Positions 54,862 to 63,978 of a DNA stretch of 64,000 nucleotides are shown here, in pieces. Location: the NCBI GenBank assembly GCA_035528395.1, contig DATKYR010000035.1, forward strand, positions 13,837-77,836, read 5' to 3'. Under the pieces are notes generated by a model. That model saw only the letters and a list, made by a program, of their open reading frames with translations. It searched no databases and was not told where the DNA came from. The stretch comes from NIOZ-UU13 sp035528395. Its GTDB lineage: Bacteria > Planctomycetota > Phycisphaerae > Sedimentisphaerales > Anaerobacaceae. The first letter of the stretch is position 1. Each line of letters begins with the position of its first letter. Made by a program: the position numbers and the translations under genes.

Positions 54862-56166
54862 ATGAAAGCCAGGAACATTAATCGCCGTGATTTCCTGAGA
54901 AAGACAACCGCCATAACTCTGGGAACAGCGGGCTTCCCATATGTTGTTTCCTCGTCGGCCCTGGGCAAAGCCGGCAATGTCACCCCAAGTGAGCGGCTTA
55001 CGATGGGCGCTATCGGCCTGGGCGGTCAGGGTATGCACAATCTGCGGAATTTTCTTACCTGTGATGACCTGCGCATGCTGGCTGTCTGCGATGTCGATAC
55101 GAACCACCGGATCAGGGCGAAGGACACAGTGGAATCCGCGTACGGCAACAAAGACTGTGCAGCGTATAACGATTTTCGCGAAATACTCAATCGCGATGAC
55201 ATTGATACGGTGCTGATAGCAACACCGGACCACTGGCATGCCATTATTTCCATTGAAGCCGCAAAGGCCGGCAAAGACCTCTATTGCGAAAAACCGATTT
55301 CCCTGACCATCGCTGAAGGCAGGGCTGTCGCTGATACGATGAAGCGATTAGGAACTGTCTATCAGTCCGGTACCCAACGACGCAGCAACGGCTGTTTTCG
55401 TTTTGGTGTGGACATCGCTCGCAGCGGTATGCTCGGAAAGCTTCATACCCTGCATTGCTACTATCATAACGGCCCGACATGTCCGCCGCAGAAGCCTGAA
55501 CCTGTTCCGAAAGGCTTTGACTATGATATGTGGCTTGGGCCCGCCCCCTTTGAGGCTTACACGCCCAAAAGATGTCACGGCTCATTTCGGTGGATATATG
55601 ATTACTCCGGCGGGCAATTGACTGATCTTGGAGCGCACTTCAATGACCTGGCCCAGTGGGCAAATGACAGTCAATACACAGGCCCTACAGAGTACGAAGG
55701 CTGGGCCGAGTTTCCCAGGGACGGTCTGTTCAATACGCCCGTGCGTTTCGAAGTAGTTGCAACGTATCCCGACGGTGTAAAGATGATTTATCACGACGAG
55801 ACCGAGCCAGGCCGAGGCCCGAGAGGAAATAAATTCGTTGGCACCGAAGGCTGGGTCAGCGTCGATGACACCGGCAAGATAACTGCGTCGAGCAAAGCTA
55901 TTATGCAGAAGGTCAACTTTATGCAGAAAGGCTATGCGTACATGATGGGACATCATCGCAATTTTCTCGACTGCGTCAAGACTCGCAGCCTGCCGATATC
56001 CAATGCCGAAGTCTCGCATCGCTCGGTCACGACTTGTCACGCCGGTAATATCTGTCTGCGGTTAGGACGCAAACTGAGATGGGATCCGGACAATGAGCGG
56101 TTTCTCAATGACGACAAGGCCAACAGGATGCTCGCAAGAACGATGAGGTCGCCATGGTCTTTGTGA
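54862..56166 (+). CDS. Tat-exported Gfo/Idh/MocA-family oxidoreductase
   Basis: 434 residues; Tat signal INRRDFLRKTTAITLGTAG. Rossmann loop MGAIGLGGQGMHNL, then DLYCEKPISLTIAEGRAV (EKP substrate motif), and a C-terminal alpha/beta domain with the usual bulky aromatic residues. Tat export implies the cofactor is bound before transport. Such proteins oxidise or isomerise sugars and sugar acids in planctomycetes, often with a TIM-barrel isomerase; none is adjacent here. Convergent with the giant PQQ gene. The intact counterpart of the frameshifted oxidoreductase at 30654, which it resembles only in family features. Confidence 0.88.
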   Translation: MKARNINRRDFLRKTTAITLGTAGFPYVVSSSALGKAGNVTPSERLTMGAIGLGGQGMHNLRNFLTCDDLRMLAVCDVDTNHRIRAKDTVESAYGNKDCAAYNDFREILNRDDIDTVLIATPDHWHAIISIEAAKAGKDLYCEKPISLTIAEGRAVADTMKRLGTVYQSGTQRRSNGCFRFGVDIARSGMLGKLHTLHCYYHNGPTCPPQKPEPVPKGFDYDMWLGPAPFEAYTPKRCHGSFRWIYDYSGGQLTDLGAHFNDLAQWANDSQYTGPTEYEGWAEFPRDGLFNTPVRFEVVATYPDGVKMIYHDETEPGRGPRGNKFVGTEGWVSVDDTGKITASSKAIMQKVNFMQKGYAYMMGHHRNFLDCVKTRSLPISNAEVSHRSVTTCHAGNICLRLGRKLRWDPDNERFLNDDKANRMLARTMRSPWSL

Positions 56167-56224
56167 TAGCCCTACCAAGTTGAACGGACAAAAACTCTAT
56201 CTCGTTCCGTTTTACCCGCACCTT

Positions 56225-59200
56225 TTAGCCACTCTTGCCCATGCATACCAAACAACCGTCTTTGGTGGAGATGTACAGCCGACCGTCGGCAGCGATCATA
56301 CCATCAAAGACCGGAGGCGACTCGAGCCGATACTGAGCGCGCATAGTGCCATCCTCGGCCGAAACGGCCCAGAGAAAGGCGCCCTGTGCACCATCAAGAG
56401 CATCGCTCTGTGCTTTCAGCTCTTCCTGTACTCCCGGTTTGAAAGTGCGGCCCCAGATTTTCTCCTCATCTACGACATCCGGCGGACCCGCGACGAACAG
56501 CGTTCGATCTGCCAGGACCATGGCCCGGACGACCAGCGGAGGTTTCTCAATCATCCATTTGCGAGAGACCGCGCTGAGTTCCGACTCCGGACGCTTGGCC
56601 CGGTTCTGCCAGTTGATTATATTCTGAGGGATTTTGGCCTTGATGACCCGGGCAACCCGCTCAGGATTAAGCTTCTTGTCGGCCGCAAAAAGTCGGTATT
56701 CCAGTACAGACGAGTTACACAGGTACTGAGGATGACGGCCGAAGCCATACACATGTGTATCATCAAACGCGAGAATCCGGCCGCCTGGAACAAGCCTTGC
56801 CGGAATAAACCACTCACCCCATCCTTCGCCCGCGTTCTTGCCGTAGATCCAATAGGTCCGATGGAACCAGGAATCGTCCAGAAATCCTGTGGGGCAGAAT
56901 AAATGGATCCCTTCGCCTTCTTGATCGGTCTGGTGCTCTGGATCGATTACCGCACGGCGTCCAAGCAGGTCGAACCGTTGGGACTTCATGTACACGAATT
57001 TGCCGTCACTGGAGAGGATGTCCGGCAGCGCGACAGGCATCTTCTTTTGCTGAATTCTCGTCTGCAGGTTCTCTCCCGTTCTCGGGTCACGTTCGTCCAG
57101 AATAGTCTCGGAAAGCTTCTCTCCGCTAAGCGGATCAAGACGCAGTAACCGCATTCCGCCGTCCAGAAACACTGACCTGCCCGCCAGGGCGTAGGCGACT
57201 CCATCCTGGATCAGCACGCTGCCCGAGACAGGCCACACGGACTCTAACTGTTCGTACGACATCAGACGCAGGTCGTGCGGAGCCGCCCGGAAGCGCCAGG
57301 CGAGCGCCCCGTCCGAAACGCGAAGACAGTAAACCCAGCCATCAGCCGAACCGAACAGCACGCGCCCCTTGTAGACTGTGGGAGGCGAGTCCACGCGTCC
57401 CCCGGCTGTGTAATTCCAGAGCTTCGCACCGGAAGCTGCGTCCAGGGCGTGCACCGTGTGTGTATCTACGGATGCCAAAAACAGCTTCCCATCTGCCATA
57501 ACAGGCTGCGTAATGCGGCCGCCAAGCTCAATCTGCCAAGTGCGTTTCAGCGTTGAAGGGACCTTCGTTCTGGTATGTCCGCTTCTGGCGGCGTCGTGGC
57601 GGTACGTGGGCCAATTGTCCGTGTCTTGTATTTCGTATTTCGCCCCGCCACCGGCGGGTATGGATCGGAACCCAGCGTTGCTGGGTCGCATTTCGTTATA
57701 GGCGGGTCCACGTTGCAGGCGCTCTGCGTCTGATGGAGTAGACCGCTTCTTTTCCGCGGCCGGGGCCAGGGCGTTGAAGCCGTTCAGCTTCGATTGATAG
57801 TAACACGCGCACGCGTGCGGCGGCGCGTAGATTAAACCGTTGCACGGCATCATGCCGTAGAAGCATCCGCCGCGGACCCAGTGGTGGATCTCCCACTCCT
57901 TCGTCCGAGGATTGATAAACTCCGTGCCAATCCAAGACGGGATGATGTACTTCTGGGTCGCCTTGCTCGGATAGCACCGCTGGTGCATGACGGCGAAGGG
58001 CTCAACATCCGGTAGGAATTCTCGCTTGACTTCGCCCGTGTGCGGGTCCCGACCTGTGAACATGCCCGTAGACCGCGGCCGCGCGCTGGCGATGTCGCCA
58101 GACCAGACCAGTTCGTCGATGACGAAGATATCCTCGGGACAGAAGTGCCCGGAGGGATGCAGTTTTGACGTCCACAGCTCCTCGCCGTCCTTGGCCGACA
58201 GGGTTACCAGCGAGTGTTTCTGCCCGGAGAAGAGGACCACGTCTTTATACATTAGCATCGACGGCGACCAGCCGGTGGGAATGAGTGAACTACGCTCGAC
58301 AGGTGTTCGCCACAGCTTCCTGCCCGTGCCGTGTTCGATGCACACGACTGCATCCCCATCGTGATAGACAACACGTTCCCCGTCGGCCGCCAGCGACATC
58401 GGCAGAATCTTACCCTCGATCCTCCAGAGTATCTCGCCTGTCTTGGCCTCGACGGCCATCAGCTCATCGACCGTTTCGTCCCAGCCCCATCGTTTACTGG
58501 CGCGATCGCGCTCTGTCCAGCAGTTTGCGTTCTCCTGCTGATAGCCGACCGGCTCGCGGTCGGGATTGACGACCAGGAACAACACACCCTTGGCGGAAAC
58601 GAGCTCCTCGACGGTCTTGGTGCCCGTGTACGTGCGAATCGTCTTGCCCGTCGCGGCATCGATGGCGCTCAGCGGGGCGTTGATGCCGAGCGTCGTATAA
58701 ACTTCATCGCCGATCGCGATGAGCCTCCGCGTCAGCCTCGATGGGCCGCTCTTGAGCGGAAAGAGATGGTTGTACCAATTCGGCAGCTCACGCTTCCACA
58801 GTACCGTCCCGTTAAAGGCGTCTCGCGCGGTGAGGAACCATCTGGGCGGAAGCTGTATGGAGTCCTTCGGGCCTTCATCCATAATATAGAATATCCGTCC
58901 GTTCGCCGAGACGAGCGCATTGAGACTCGCGGAGTGTTCGTGGCTTCGCGCCCAGCGCGGGCTGCCGACCCACTGCATCCGCCGCGGCGGACCTACAACC
59001 GTATCGTTGGCTACTGCATTGCCACTGGCATCGTGCAGGTAATGCGTCCATTCATCTATTTCCTTTGGCCAAGGCTTAACGTGCTTTGTCCATTTGCCGT
59101 CAGCTTTAATGTACGCAACACCATTAGGCACCAGTACCCGCATGATTTCCGTCATATTAGTGTTGCCCGAATCTTCAACAACAAGCAGGTTCACAGAATT

Positions 59201-59533
59201 GTCAATGTATGGCAGGCTGTTGCTGGTCCACTTATCGACCGACACCGGGCCGTAAATGTTAAGCTGCTTGATATACCTGCGTGCCCGTTCTACATTGTCA
59301 GTGTTTCTGTCCAGACCTTGCACGAGATAGCTGTCGCTGGCCCGCAGTGCGGCTGTAAGCCTGCCGTCACCGCAACCGACGTGAACAATCAGCCCGCCCT
59401 TGACGCCTGTGGCGTCCAGAATTTCCTTTGCTGTTCGCCCTTCTTGCATCTGCTGAGCACCCGCTGCCAACAGAATAGATGATGCTAAAACAAGAAACGC
59501 AAGTTCTTTGACGGACCGTATTCTTGCTCTCAT
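56225..59533 (-). CDS. Secreted methyltransferase-domain plus PQQ-type beta-propeller protein
   Basis: 1102 residues from ATG 59533 (AAAGGAGACATATT before it). Signal peptide (ELAFLVLASSILLAAGA). Residues about 33-165 form a class I SAM-methyltransferase Rossmann domain: IVHVGCGDGRLTAAL and VQGLDRNTDNVERARRYI, then LLVVEDSGNTNMTE. From about 180 to the end there are repeated PQQ-type blades (DAASGAKLW, DAFNGTVLW, DAATGKTIR). SAM is not known outside the cytoplasm, so the first domain may have been recruited as a scaffold, or the protein may act on something else. A related protein is reduced to one blade at 54597. Confidence 0.8.
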   Translation of the reverse strand: MRARIRSVKELAFLVLASSILLAAGAQQMQEGRTAKEILDATGVKGGLIVHVGCGDGRLTAALRASDSYLVQGLDRNTDNVERARRYIKQLNIYGPVSVDKWTSNSLPYIDNSVNLLVVEDSGNTNMTEIMRVLVPNGVAYIKADGKWTKHVKPWPKEIDEWTHYLHDASGNAVANDTVVGPPRRMQWVGSPRWARSHEHSASLNALVSANGRIFYIMDEGPKDSIQLPPRWFLTARDAFNGTVLWKRELPNWYNHLFPLKSGPSRLTRRLIAIGDEVYTTLGINAPLSAIDAATGKTIRTYTGTKTVEELVSAKGVLFLVVNPDREPVGYQQENANCWTERDRASKRWGWDETVDELMAVEAKTGEILWRIEGKILPMSLAADGERVVYHDGDAVVCIEHGTGRKLWRTPVERSSLIPTGWSPSMLMYKDVVLFSGQKHSLVTLSAKDGEELWTSKLHPSGHFCPEDIFVIDELVWSGDIASARPRSTGMFTGRDPHTGEVKREFLPDVEPFAVMHQRCYPSKATQKYIIPSWIGTEFINPRTKEWEIHHWVRGGCFYGMMPCNGLIYAPPHACACYYQSKLNGFNALAPAAEKKRSTPSDAERLQRGPAYNEMRPSNAGFRSIPAGGGAKYEIQDTDNWPTYRHDAARSGHTRTKVPSTLKRTWQIELGGRITQPVMADGKLFLASVDTHTVHALDAASGAKLWNYTAGGRVDSPPTVYKGRVLFGSADGWVYCLRVSDGALAWRFRAAPHDLRLMSYEQLESVWPVSGSVLIQDGVAYALAGRSVFLDGGMRLLRLDPLSGEKLSETILDERDPRTGENLQTRIQQKKMPVALPDILSSDGKFVYMKSQRFDLLGRRAVIDPEHQTDQEGEGIHLFCPTGFLDDSWFHRTYWIYGKNAGEGWGEWFIPARLVPGGRILAFDDTHVYGFGRHPQYLCNSSVLEYRLFAADKKLNPERVARVIKAKIPQNIINWQNRAKRPESELSAVSRKWMIEKPPLVVRAMVLADRTLFVAGPPDVVDEEKIWGRTFKPGVQEELKAQSDALDGAQGAFLWAVSAEDGTMRAQYRLESPPVFDGMIAADGRLYISTKDGCLVCMGKSG

Positions 59534-59626
59534 AATATGTCTCCTTTCTGCTTGAGTATTCCACCAAAGCACAACTTGTTATATTCTAACAAACAAGATT
59601 AGCTCTGGAAAGCCGAATCAGGCAGG

Positions 59627-59914
59627 TTGGTTTTAATGAAAGAATATCCTCGAATTACAAGCCACGACCCTCGAACAAAAAGTGTAGATGTCAGCTTTTC
59701 CGAGTTTTATGAAATTGAGGTAACGTTGTTTGTTACAGATATTTATGACATCTGGCCGAGAATCAAACGAACACTAAAAGAGTCCCGGGAGAGAGTTTCG
59801 TGCGCGAGCACCGGTCTGGATAGGCTTGCAGGACCGGTCAGGAAATTCCGGCAAAGGAGAGGAGGTAAGAGTTTATACTTCAAATACAGTTTCAAGGTTG
59901 ACAAGCAGCGATAG
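59627..59914 (+). CDS. Small protein of unknown family, 95 residues
   Basis: ATG 59627 (or 59636). Strongly charged, with SFSEFYEIEVTLFVTDIYDI then WPRIKRTLKESRERV and a basic C-terminus GGKSLYFKYSFKVDKQR, suggesting a nucleic-acid- or membrane-associated protein. No family recognised. DNA related to its 5' part also occurs, decayed, at 3108 and 47372, so it is the best-preserved copy of a small dispersed family. It ends 66 bases from a convergent gene, with a terminator between. Confidence 0.45.
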   Translation: MVLMKEYPRITSHDPRTKSVDVSFSEFYEIEVTLFVTDIYDIWPRIKRTLKESRERVSCASTGLDRLAGPVRKFRQRRGGKSLYFKYSFKVDKQR

Positions 59915-59926
59915 GAGGATGGAGAT

Positions 59927-59963
59927 AGAAAAAGAGCCTGCCGAAGATCTGTTCAGCAGGCTC
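59927..59963 (-). terminator. Terminator of the triple-repeat protein gene
   Basis: On the minus strand: GAGCCTGC (59963-59956), 14-base loop, GCAGGCTC (59941-59934), then TTTTTCT. Perfect 8-bp stem, 17 bases after the stop of the gene at 59980. An A-run on its other side gives weaker activity for the + strand gene. Confidence 0.85.
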
Positions 59964-59979
59964 AAAAAACATGCTTCAT

Positions 59980-60996
59980 TTACCCTGTACTGCGTCTTCT
60001 GAATGTACGGATAACCTTCGTACCCTTAATCTTCTGGCTGCCTCTGGATGTCGTCAACTCCCCCGTTATTTTCGAGTCGTCCAGTTTTCCTTCGAATCTT
60101 ATCTCGAACGATTGGTCACCGAATTCCAGAACCGCCAGGAAATCCACTTTGCCGTCTTCCAGGTTGATCTTCTTGATGGGAATAGCCCCATACAATCCGC
60201 TCATGTCCGGGTTGACGCTCAGTCTCTGCTTACGAGTGCCCTGCTCGGATGTAACTTCAAGATTCCATGTGCCGATAAGGGAACCACCAATCAGTTTTCC
60301 CTCAACCGTCATTTCTCCCCTTTCAGACTTCATCACGCCGGAAAGCGTATCGCCCTGGACGGTTCCCTCGAAGGTTGATTCCCGCTGAGTATCCTGATAC
60401 GTACTTTTTCGCTTGAAGGTCAGGTTGCCCCGTTCATATTGCAAGTCCGTTATCTCACTTTTGCTCCGTCGGCCCTCCCATTGAGCCGTAAGATTACCTT
60501 CCTTGTCGGCTTTAATAACAAGCGTTGACGTTACTTCCCGGTCACCGATATTATACTTCATCGCCCAGCTACCGACCGCACGGGATACTCTTGGGATGCG
60601 CTTGCCCTGAAGCTTAAACTCTCCTCTGTCACTCGACAGCGTTCCGGAGATTTTTCCTTCCTCGACCGTTCCTTTGAAGCTCGACGTCGTGGATTCACCT
60701 TCCCGATTTTGACGGCTCCACGTGAAGCTGAGCTGACCTTCTTCATACTTAATGTCTTTCAGCTCGCTAAGTCCCATGAAGCTGATCCAGCTACCGGTTT
60801 GGTTCCCCTCACTGTCTCTGGAAAACGAAAGAATCGATTCGAACTGCCGTCCATCGTAATCGACCTTGACCTGCCAGTCGCCGTATAATCCCCTTCCGCG
60901 AGATTGAGACGACTGAGCCCTGACCTGTGCTGAAAGCATGATCAGAACCATCAGCGAACAATACAGGACTGCCTTGAAAAATGTTTGTTGTTTCAT
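59980..60996 (-). CDS. Secreted protein of three beta repeats
   Basis: 338 residues from ATG 60996 (GGAGGAACACATT before it). Signal peptide VLYCSLMVLIMLSAQVRA. Three ~95-residue repeats start GDWQVKVDYDG, GSWAMKYNIGD and GTWNLEVTSEQG, and each ends with a strand pair of the form FKGTVEEGKISGTLSSDRGE / FEGTVQGDTLSGVMKSERGE / FEGKLDDSKITGELTTSRG. Each half repeat looks like a lipocalin/META-type barrel. No enzyme motif. Role unknown; an extracellular binding or inhibitor protein is possible. Terminator directly downstream. Confidence 0.65.
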   Translation of the reverse strand: MKQQTFFKAVLYCSLMVLIMLSAQVRAQSSQSRGRGLYGDWQVKVDYDGRQFESILSFSRDSEGNQTGSWISFMGLSELKDIKYEEGQLSFTWSRQNREGESTTSSFKGTVEEGKISGTLSSDRGEFKLQGKRIPRVSRAVGSWAMKYNIGDREVTSTLVIKADKEGNLTAQWEGRRSKSEITDLQYERGNLTFKRKSTYQDTQRESTFEGTVQGDTLSGVMKSERGEMTVEGKLIGGSLIGTWNLEVTSEQGTRKQRLSVNPDMSGLYGAIPIKKINLEDGKVDFLAVLEFGDQSFEIRFEGKLDDSKITGELTTSRGSQKIKGTKVIRTFRRRSTG

Positions 60997-61518
60997 AATG
61001 TGTTCCTCCAAAAAAAAGGTTAATAATTTTGTCACTCGTTTTGTACCTTATCGAATTTCGATTGTCAACAAGAAAAATATGATTTAATACTTGCCATATA
61101 GAAATTTATATCCTTGCTCGGAAAGGCCGTCAAGCCTCTTTTCTAATACCATTAGGCACCAAAGCGAAAAAAGTAATGAACTCAAACTGACCGGTTTCAA
61201 GCTGTCATGCTGAGCGAAGCGAAGCATCTGGCCTTAGCGAAGAATAATCGCACTATGGGGGCATGAGATTCTTCGCTCCACTTCGTTCCGCTCAGAATGA
61301 CAAATCGTGTTATGTTATTGTTAATAAAATATTTACAGCTATTTTCGCGATAAAACGATCAGTTTGAGTAATGAAAAAAGGTGTTGGAGCAAATGCGGAA
61401 TCTTTCGAATAACGTTGACAGTTAGTGCGTGAAGCTCGTATGAATGAATTCACCCTTCGCACTATGAAGTGTGGTTTCCCCCACTTCTGCCGGACATGCA
61501 GCTCGCGTCGGGCGGGCG
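60997..61518. other. 522-bp gap with a palindromic repeat element
   Basis: Contains the element 61203-61302. The rest has no recognisable gene. Confidence 0.5.
61203..61302. repeat. Imperfect 100-bp palindromic element
   Basis: TGTCATGCTGAGCGAAGCGA at the left end and TTCCGCTCAGAATGACA at the right end are inverted partners with further matching inside (GAAGCATCT / AGATTCTTC). This type of TGTCAT-CTGAGCGAAGC palindrome is a widespread repeat in many bacterial genomes, probably a miniature mobile element. Confidence 0.7.
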
Positions 61519-62841
61519 TCACTTGCCCACGCAGTATAATCGGCGCGTCGTACGTATGAACAGATGACCATATGCGGCGCTGATGGACGCGCGAACGACT
61601 TCTCTACCGCTGGGTTCGTCCATTGGGATTAAGCTGAGGACATCACCGTTTGCTGCATCGATCACGGCAACCTCTCCAGCTTGGTTGATTATGTATATTT
61701 TTCCATCCGCGGCAAGTGGTGAAGCTTCATACTTGGCGTCACCCGGTGTCTGGACGGCCCACTTAACTTTACCCGTGCGCGGTTCCACACGCGATAGATG
61801 CTTCCGCAAGTCGTTTAGCACGAAGAAATCACCATCGTAATAGGCCGGTGTTGGCACATCGGCTGAGACTTCTTTCACTTGGTCTTGACTTAACCAAACG
61901 ATAGCACTTTCATCGAGTACGCCCTCGCCGTTGGGCCGGATTGCATAAATCGGGCTGCCTTTGGGTGCGCAGACGAGAATAACGCCGTCGCCGCTGATCG
62001 GAGAGGGAACCAGCCGCCAATGCGTGATGCGCCTGGGATTCCATGTGCCCCATCGCCACAATTCCTTGCCTGTTTCAAGGTCATGCCCGGTCAGCGCGTC
62101 GCCTCCAGCGATCAATAACTGTTGATTCCCATTGAAAGAAAAAGGAATCGGTGTGGAATACGCTTCACGCGATTCACCCTGGGCTTCACTTGGACGGATT
62201 TGACGCCATAGGGTCCTGCCTGTTTCCGGCTCCATGGCCAAAAGATACGATTCGTTCTTCTTGTCTTTCAGACCACGACCTCGCACCGTCACATCCCGCT
62301 GCAATACCTGCACATATAGTCTGCCGCCAAACAACGTGGGACTACTACCGAAAGTCCAAAGGAACGCGAAAGGCCCGTAGTCGTCATGAAGATTACGTGC
62401 CCACTGACGACGACCGTTCAGGTCGAAGCATATGAGGTCGCCGTTGGCGTAGAAGAAGACCACTATCTTGCCGTCGGTAACCGGGGAGGAAGCAGCGTAG
62501 GTGCTGCGCCTATCTTGGCTGATTCCCTTTGCCACGTCGTGTTGCCAGAGGAGTTTTCCGCTGGTGCGGTCGAAACACATCGCCAGTAGCATTTCCCTGT
62601 CAGAATCGACGCCTGACAGAAAGACCCTATCTGCCCAAATAATCGGAGTAGCGGCGGAGGAGCCGGCTAAATCTACGCTCCAAACGATCTTGTCAGTTCT
62701 ACTCCAGTCTGAAGGCAGGTTCTTTTCGTCGGTGGAGCCGTTAAAGTAAGGACCGCGCCATTGTGGCCAATCGCCGGCCCGAGCTACGGATACGGCCACC
62801 AACACTAATACCAGAAACGTACAATACTTTCGCATCAACAT
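61519..62841 (-). CDS. Secreted PQQ-type beta-propeller protein
   Basis: 440 residues from ATG 62841 (GGGAGG six bases before). Signal (KYCTFLVLVLVAVSVARA), then DWPQWRGPYFNGSTDEKNLP, the standard opening of planctomycete PQQ-like repeat proteins, and blade motifs (TSGKLLWQHD, METGRTLWRQ-type EPETGRTLWRQ, GHDLETGKELWRWG, EPRTGKVKWAVQ). The propeller is usually seven or eight blades and acts as a scaffold or binding protein, often without bound PQQ. It lies between the triple-repeat protein and the ThuA gene, both leftward. Confidence 0.85.
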   Translation of the reverse strand: MLMRKYCTFLVLVLVAVSVARAGDWPQWRGPYFNGSTDEKNLPSDWSRTDKIVWSVDLAGSSAATPIIWADRVFLSGVDSDREMLLAMCFDRTSGKLLWQHDVAKGISQDRRSTYAASSPVTDGKIVVFFYANGDLICFDLNGRRQWARNLHDDYGPFAFLWTFGSSPTLFGGRLYVQVLQRDVTVRGRGLKDKKNESYLLAMEPETGRTLWRQIRPSEAQGESREAYSTPIPFSFNGNQQLLIAGGDALTGHDLETGKELWRWGTWNPRRITHWRLVPSPISGDGVILVCAPKGSPIYAIRPNGEGVLDESAIVWLSQDQVKEVSADVPTPAYYDGDFFVLNDLRKHLSRVEPRTGKVKWAVQTPGDAKYEASPLAADGKIYIINQAGEVAVIDAANGDVLSLIPMDEPSGREVVRASISAAYGHLFIRTTRRLYCVGK

Positions 62842-63030
62842 CTCATGCCTCCCAAGAATTTTGTTTTTTCCCATCAAGCAACGACTCACCTGCACTTGTT
62901 AACTCTCAATCGAACATCTCGATTATACTTGGTTTAGCATAACGTATGCTAATCCCATTTTCCCTTTAACAAGGCAAATGTTCGCGTTAATCGTCCATCC
63001 GAATATTTCGTACTGCATCCGGAGGCTGAG

Positions 63031-63978
63031 TTAGTATTTCAACTGACCGGCCTTGGGGGTGACTTTGTCGATATTGGGTGTTACGTCAACCTTGACGTTG
63101 CCCATGGTCCAGGCCAAGCCGCCGGCGATGATGCCCTGGATGTCGGGGTTGGTCCAGATGTCGTCGCGGTGGCCGAATGAGGTATAGAAAACGCGACCTT
63201 TGCGGTGCATGCGAGCCCAGGTGGCGGGGAACGGCGGACGCTGGTAGCAGTCACCTTCCATTCCTTCATTGTCCTCAATGAGAATCACGTGCAGGTCCTT
63301 GGCGAAGTTCTTAAGGGTGTACCACTCTTCTTCGAGCTTTTGAGCCTTGCCAAATTGCTTTACTCCGGGGAAGTTAGGCGAGGCGGCGCGTATTATGGCT
63401 TCCTGCTGAGCGCCGTGAACGATGAATTCGCCCCCGAGCATTGCGATATAGGGGTCGACTTCTGTCTGGTTCTGGTTTCTGGGACCCCTGGAATGGAAGG
63501 AGTCGGTGGCGGCGTGTAAGCCGACGAAGCCTTTGCCGGCTGCGATGGTGCGCAGAAGTTTCTTTTTACCTTCGGGGGACATGGGCGGAGTCTTCGCTTT
63601 GTTGGGATTGGTAAGGTCGCCGCTGGTGTAGAAGGCGATGGCATCGTACTGGTCGAGGTCGCCATCGAAGACGCGGCCATCTTTGGTGCAGACAACTTCG
63701 AAGCCGTGGCGTTTGCCCAGTTCAGTGAGAGTTCTATCGGAGATGCTGGGCTGACCGTCTTTGAGTTTGACGGCGCCATGCTCAAAGCCGGCTGAGCGTG
63801 TGAAGTAGAGGACCTTCTGTTTTTTCTTTTCGGCTGCGGCTGCCCAGTGCAGTGGGAAGCTCGAAGCTGCCAGCACTGCAGCACCGGCTACTCGCAGCAT
63901 ATCACGACGATCCATGACGTTTTCACTGTTCTTGAGATTGTTAAGTACCTTAGGCTTGTTCTTGTTTCTGTTCATCAT
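63031..63978 (-). CDS. Tat-exported ThuA-family protein
   Basis: 315 residues; ATG 63978 is nine bases after GGAGG (63984 is also possible). Tat-like signal DRRDMLRVAGAAVLAASSF. The ThuA (trehalose-utilisation-like) GATase-fold follows: VLYFTRSAGFEHGAVKL, YDAIAFYTSGDLTN, GKGFVGLHAATDSFHS (His in the usual position), and WARMHRKGRVFYTSFGHRDD at the end. ThuA-domain proteins are common in planctomycetes beside oxidoreductases and sulfatases; their reaction is unsettled, with links to trehalose and other sugar use. The gene begins near the window's right edge but appears complete. Confidence 0.88.
   Translation of the reverse strand: MMNRNKNKPKVLNNLKNSENVMDRRDMLRVAGAAVLAASSFPLHWAAAAEKKKQKVLYFTRSAGFEHGAVKLKDGQPSISDRTLTELGKRHGFEVVCTKDGRVFDGDLDQYDAIAFYTSGDLTNPNKAKTPPMSPEGKKKLLRTIAAGKGFVGLHAATDSFHSRGPRNQNQTEVDPYIAMLGGEFIVHGAQQEAIIRAASPNFPGVKQFGKAQKLEEEWYTLKNFAKDLHVILIEDNEGMEGDCYQRPPFPATWARMHRKGRVFYTSFGHRDDIWTNPDIQGIIAGGLAWTMGNVKVDVTPNIDKVTPKAGQLKY

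Noticed and set aside
58331..59482. 383-codon + strand frame
   Set aside because: Antisense to the methyltransferase/PQQ gene, whose motifs are clear.
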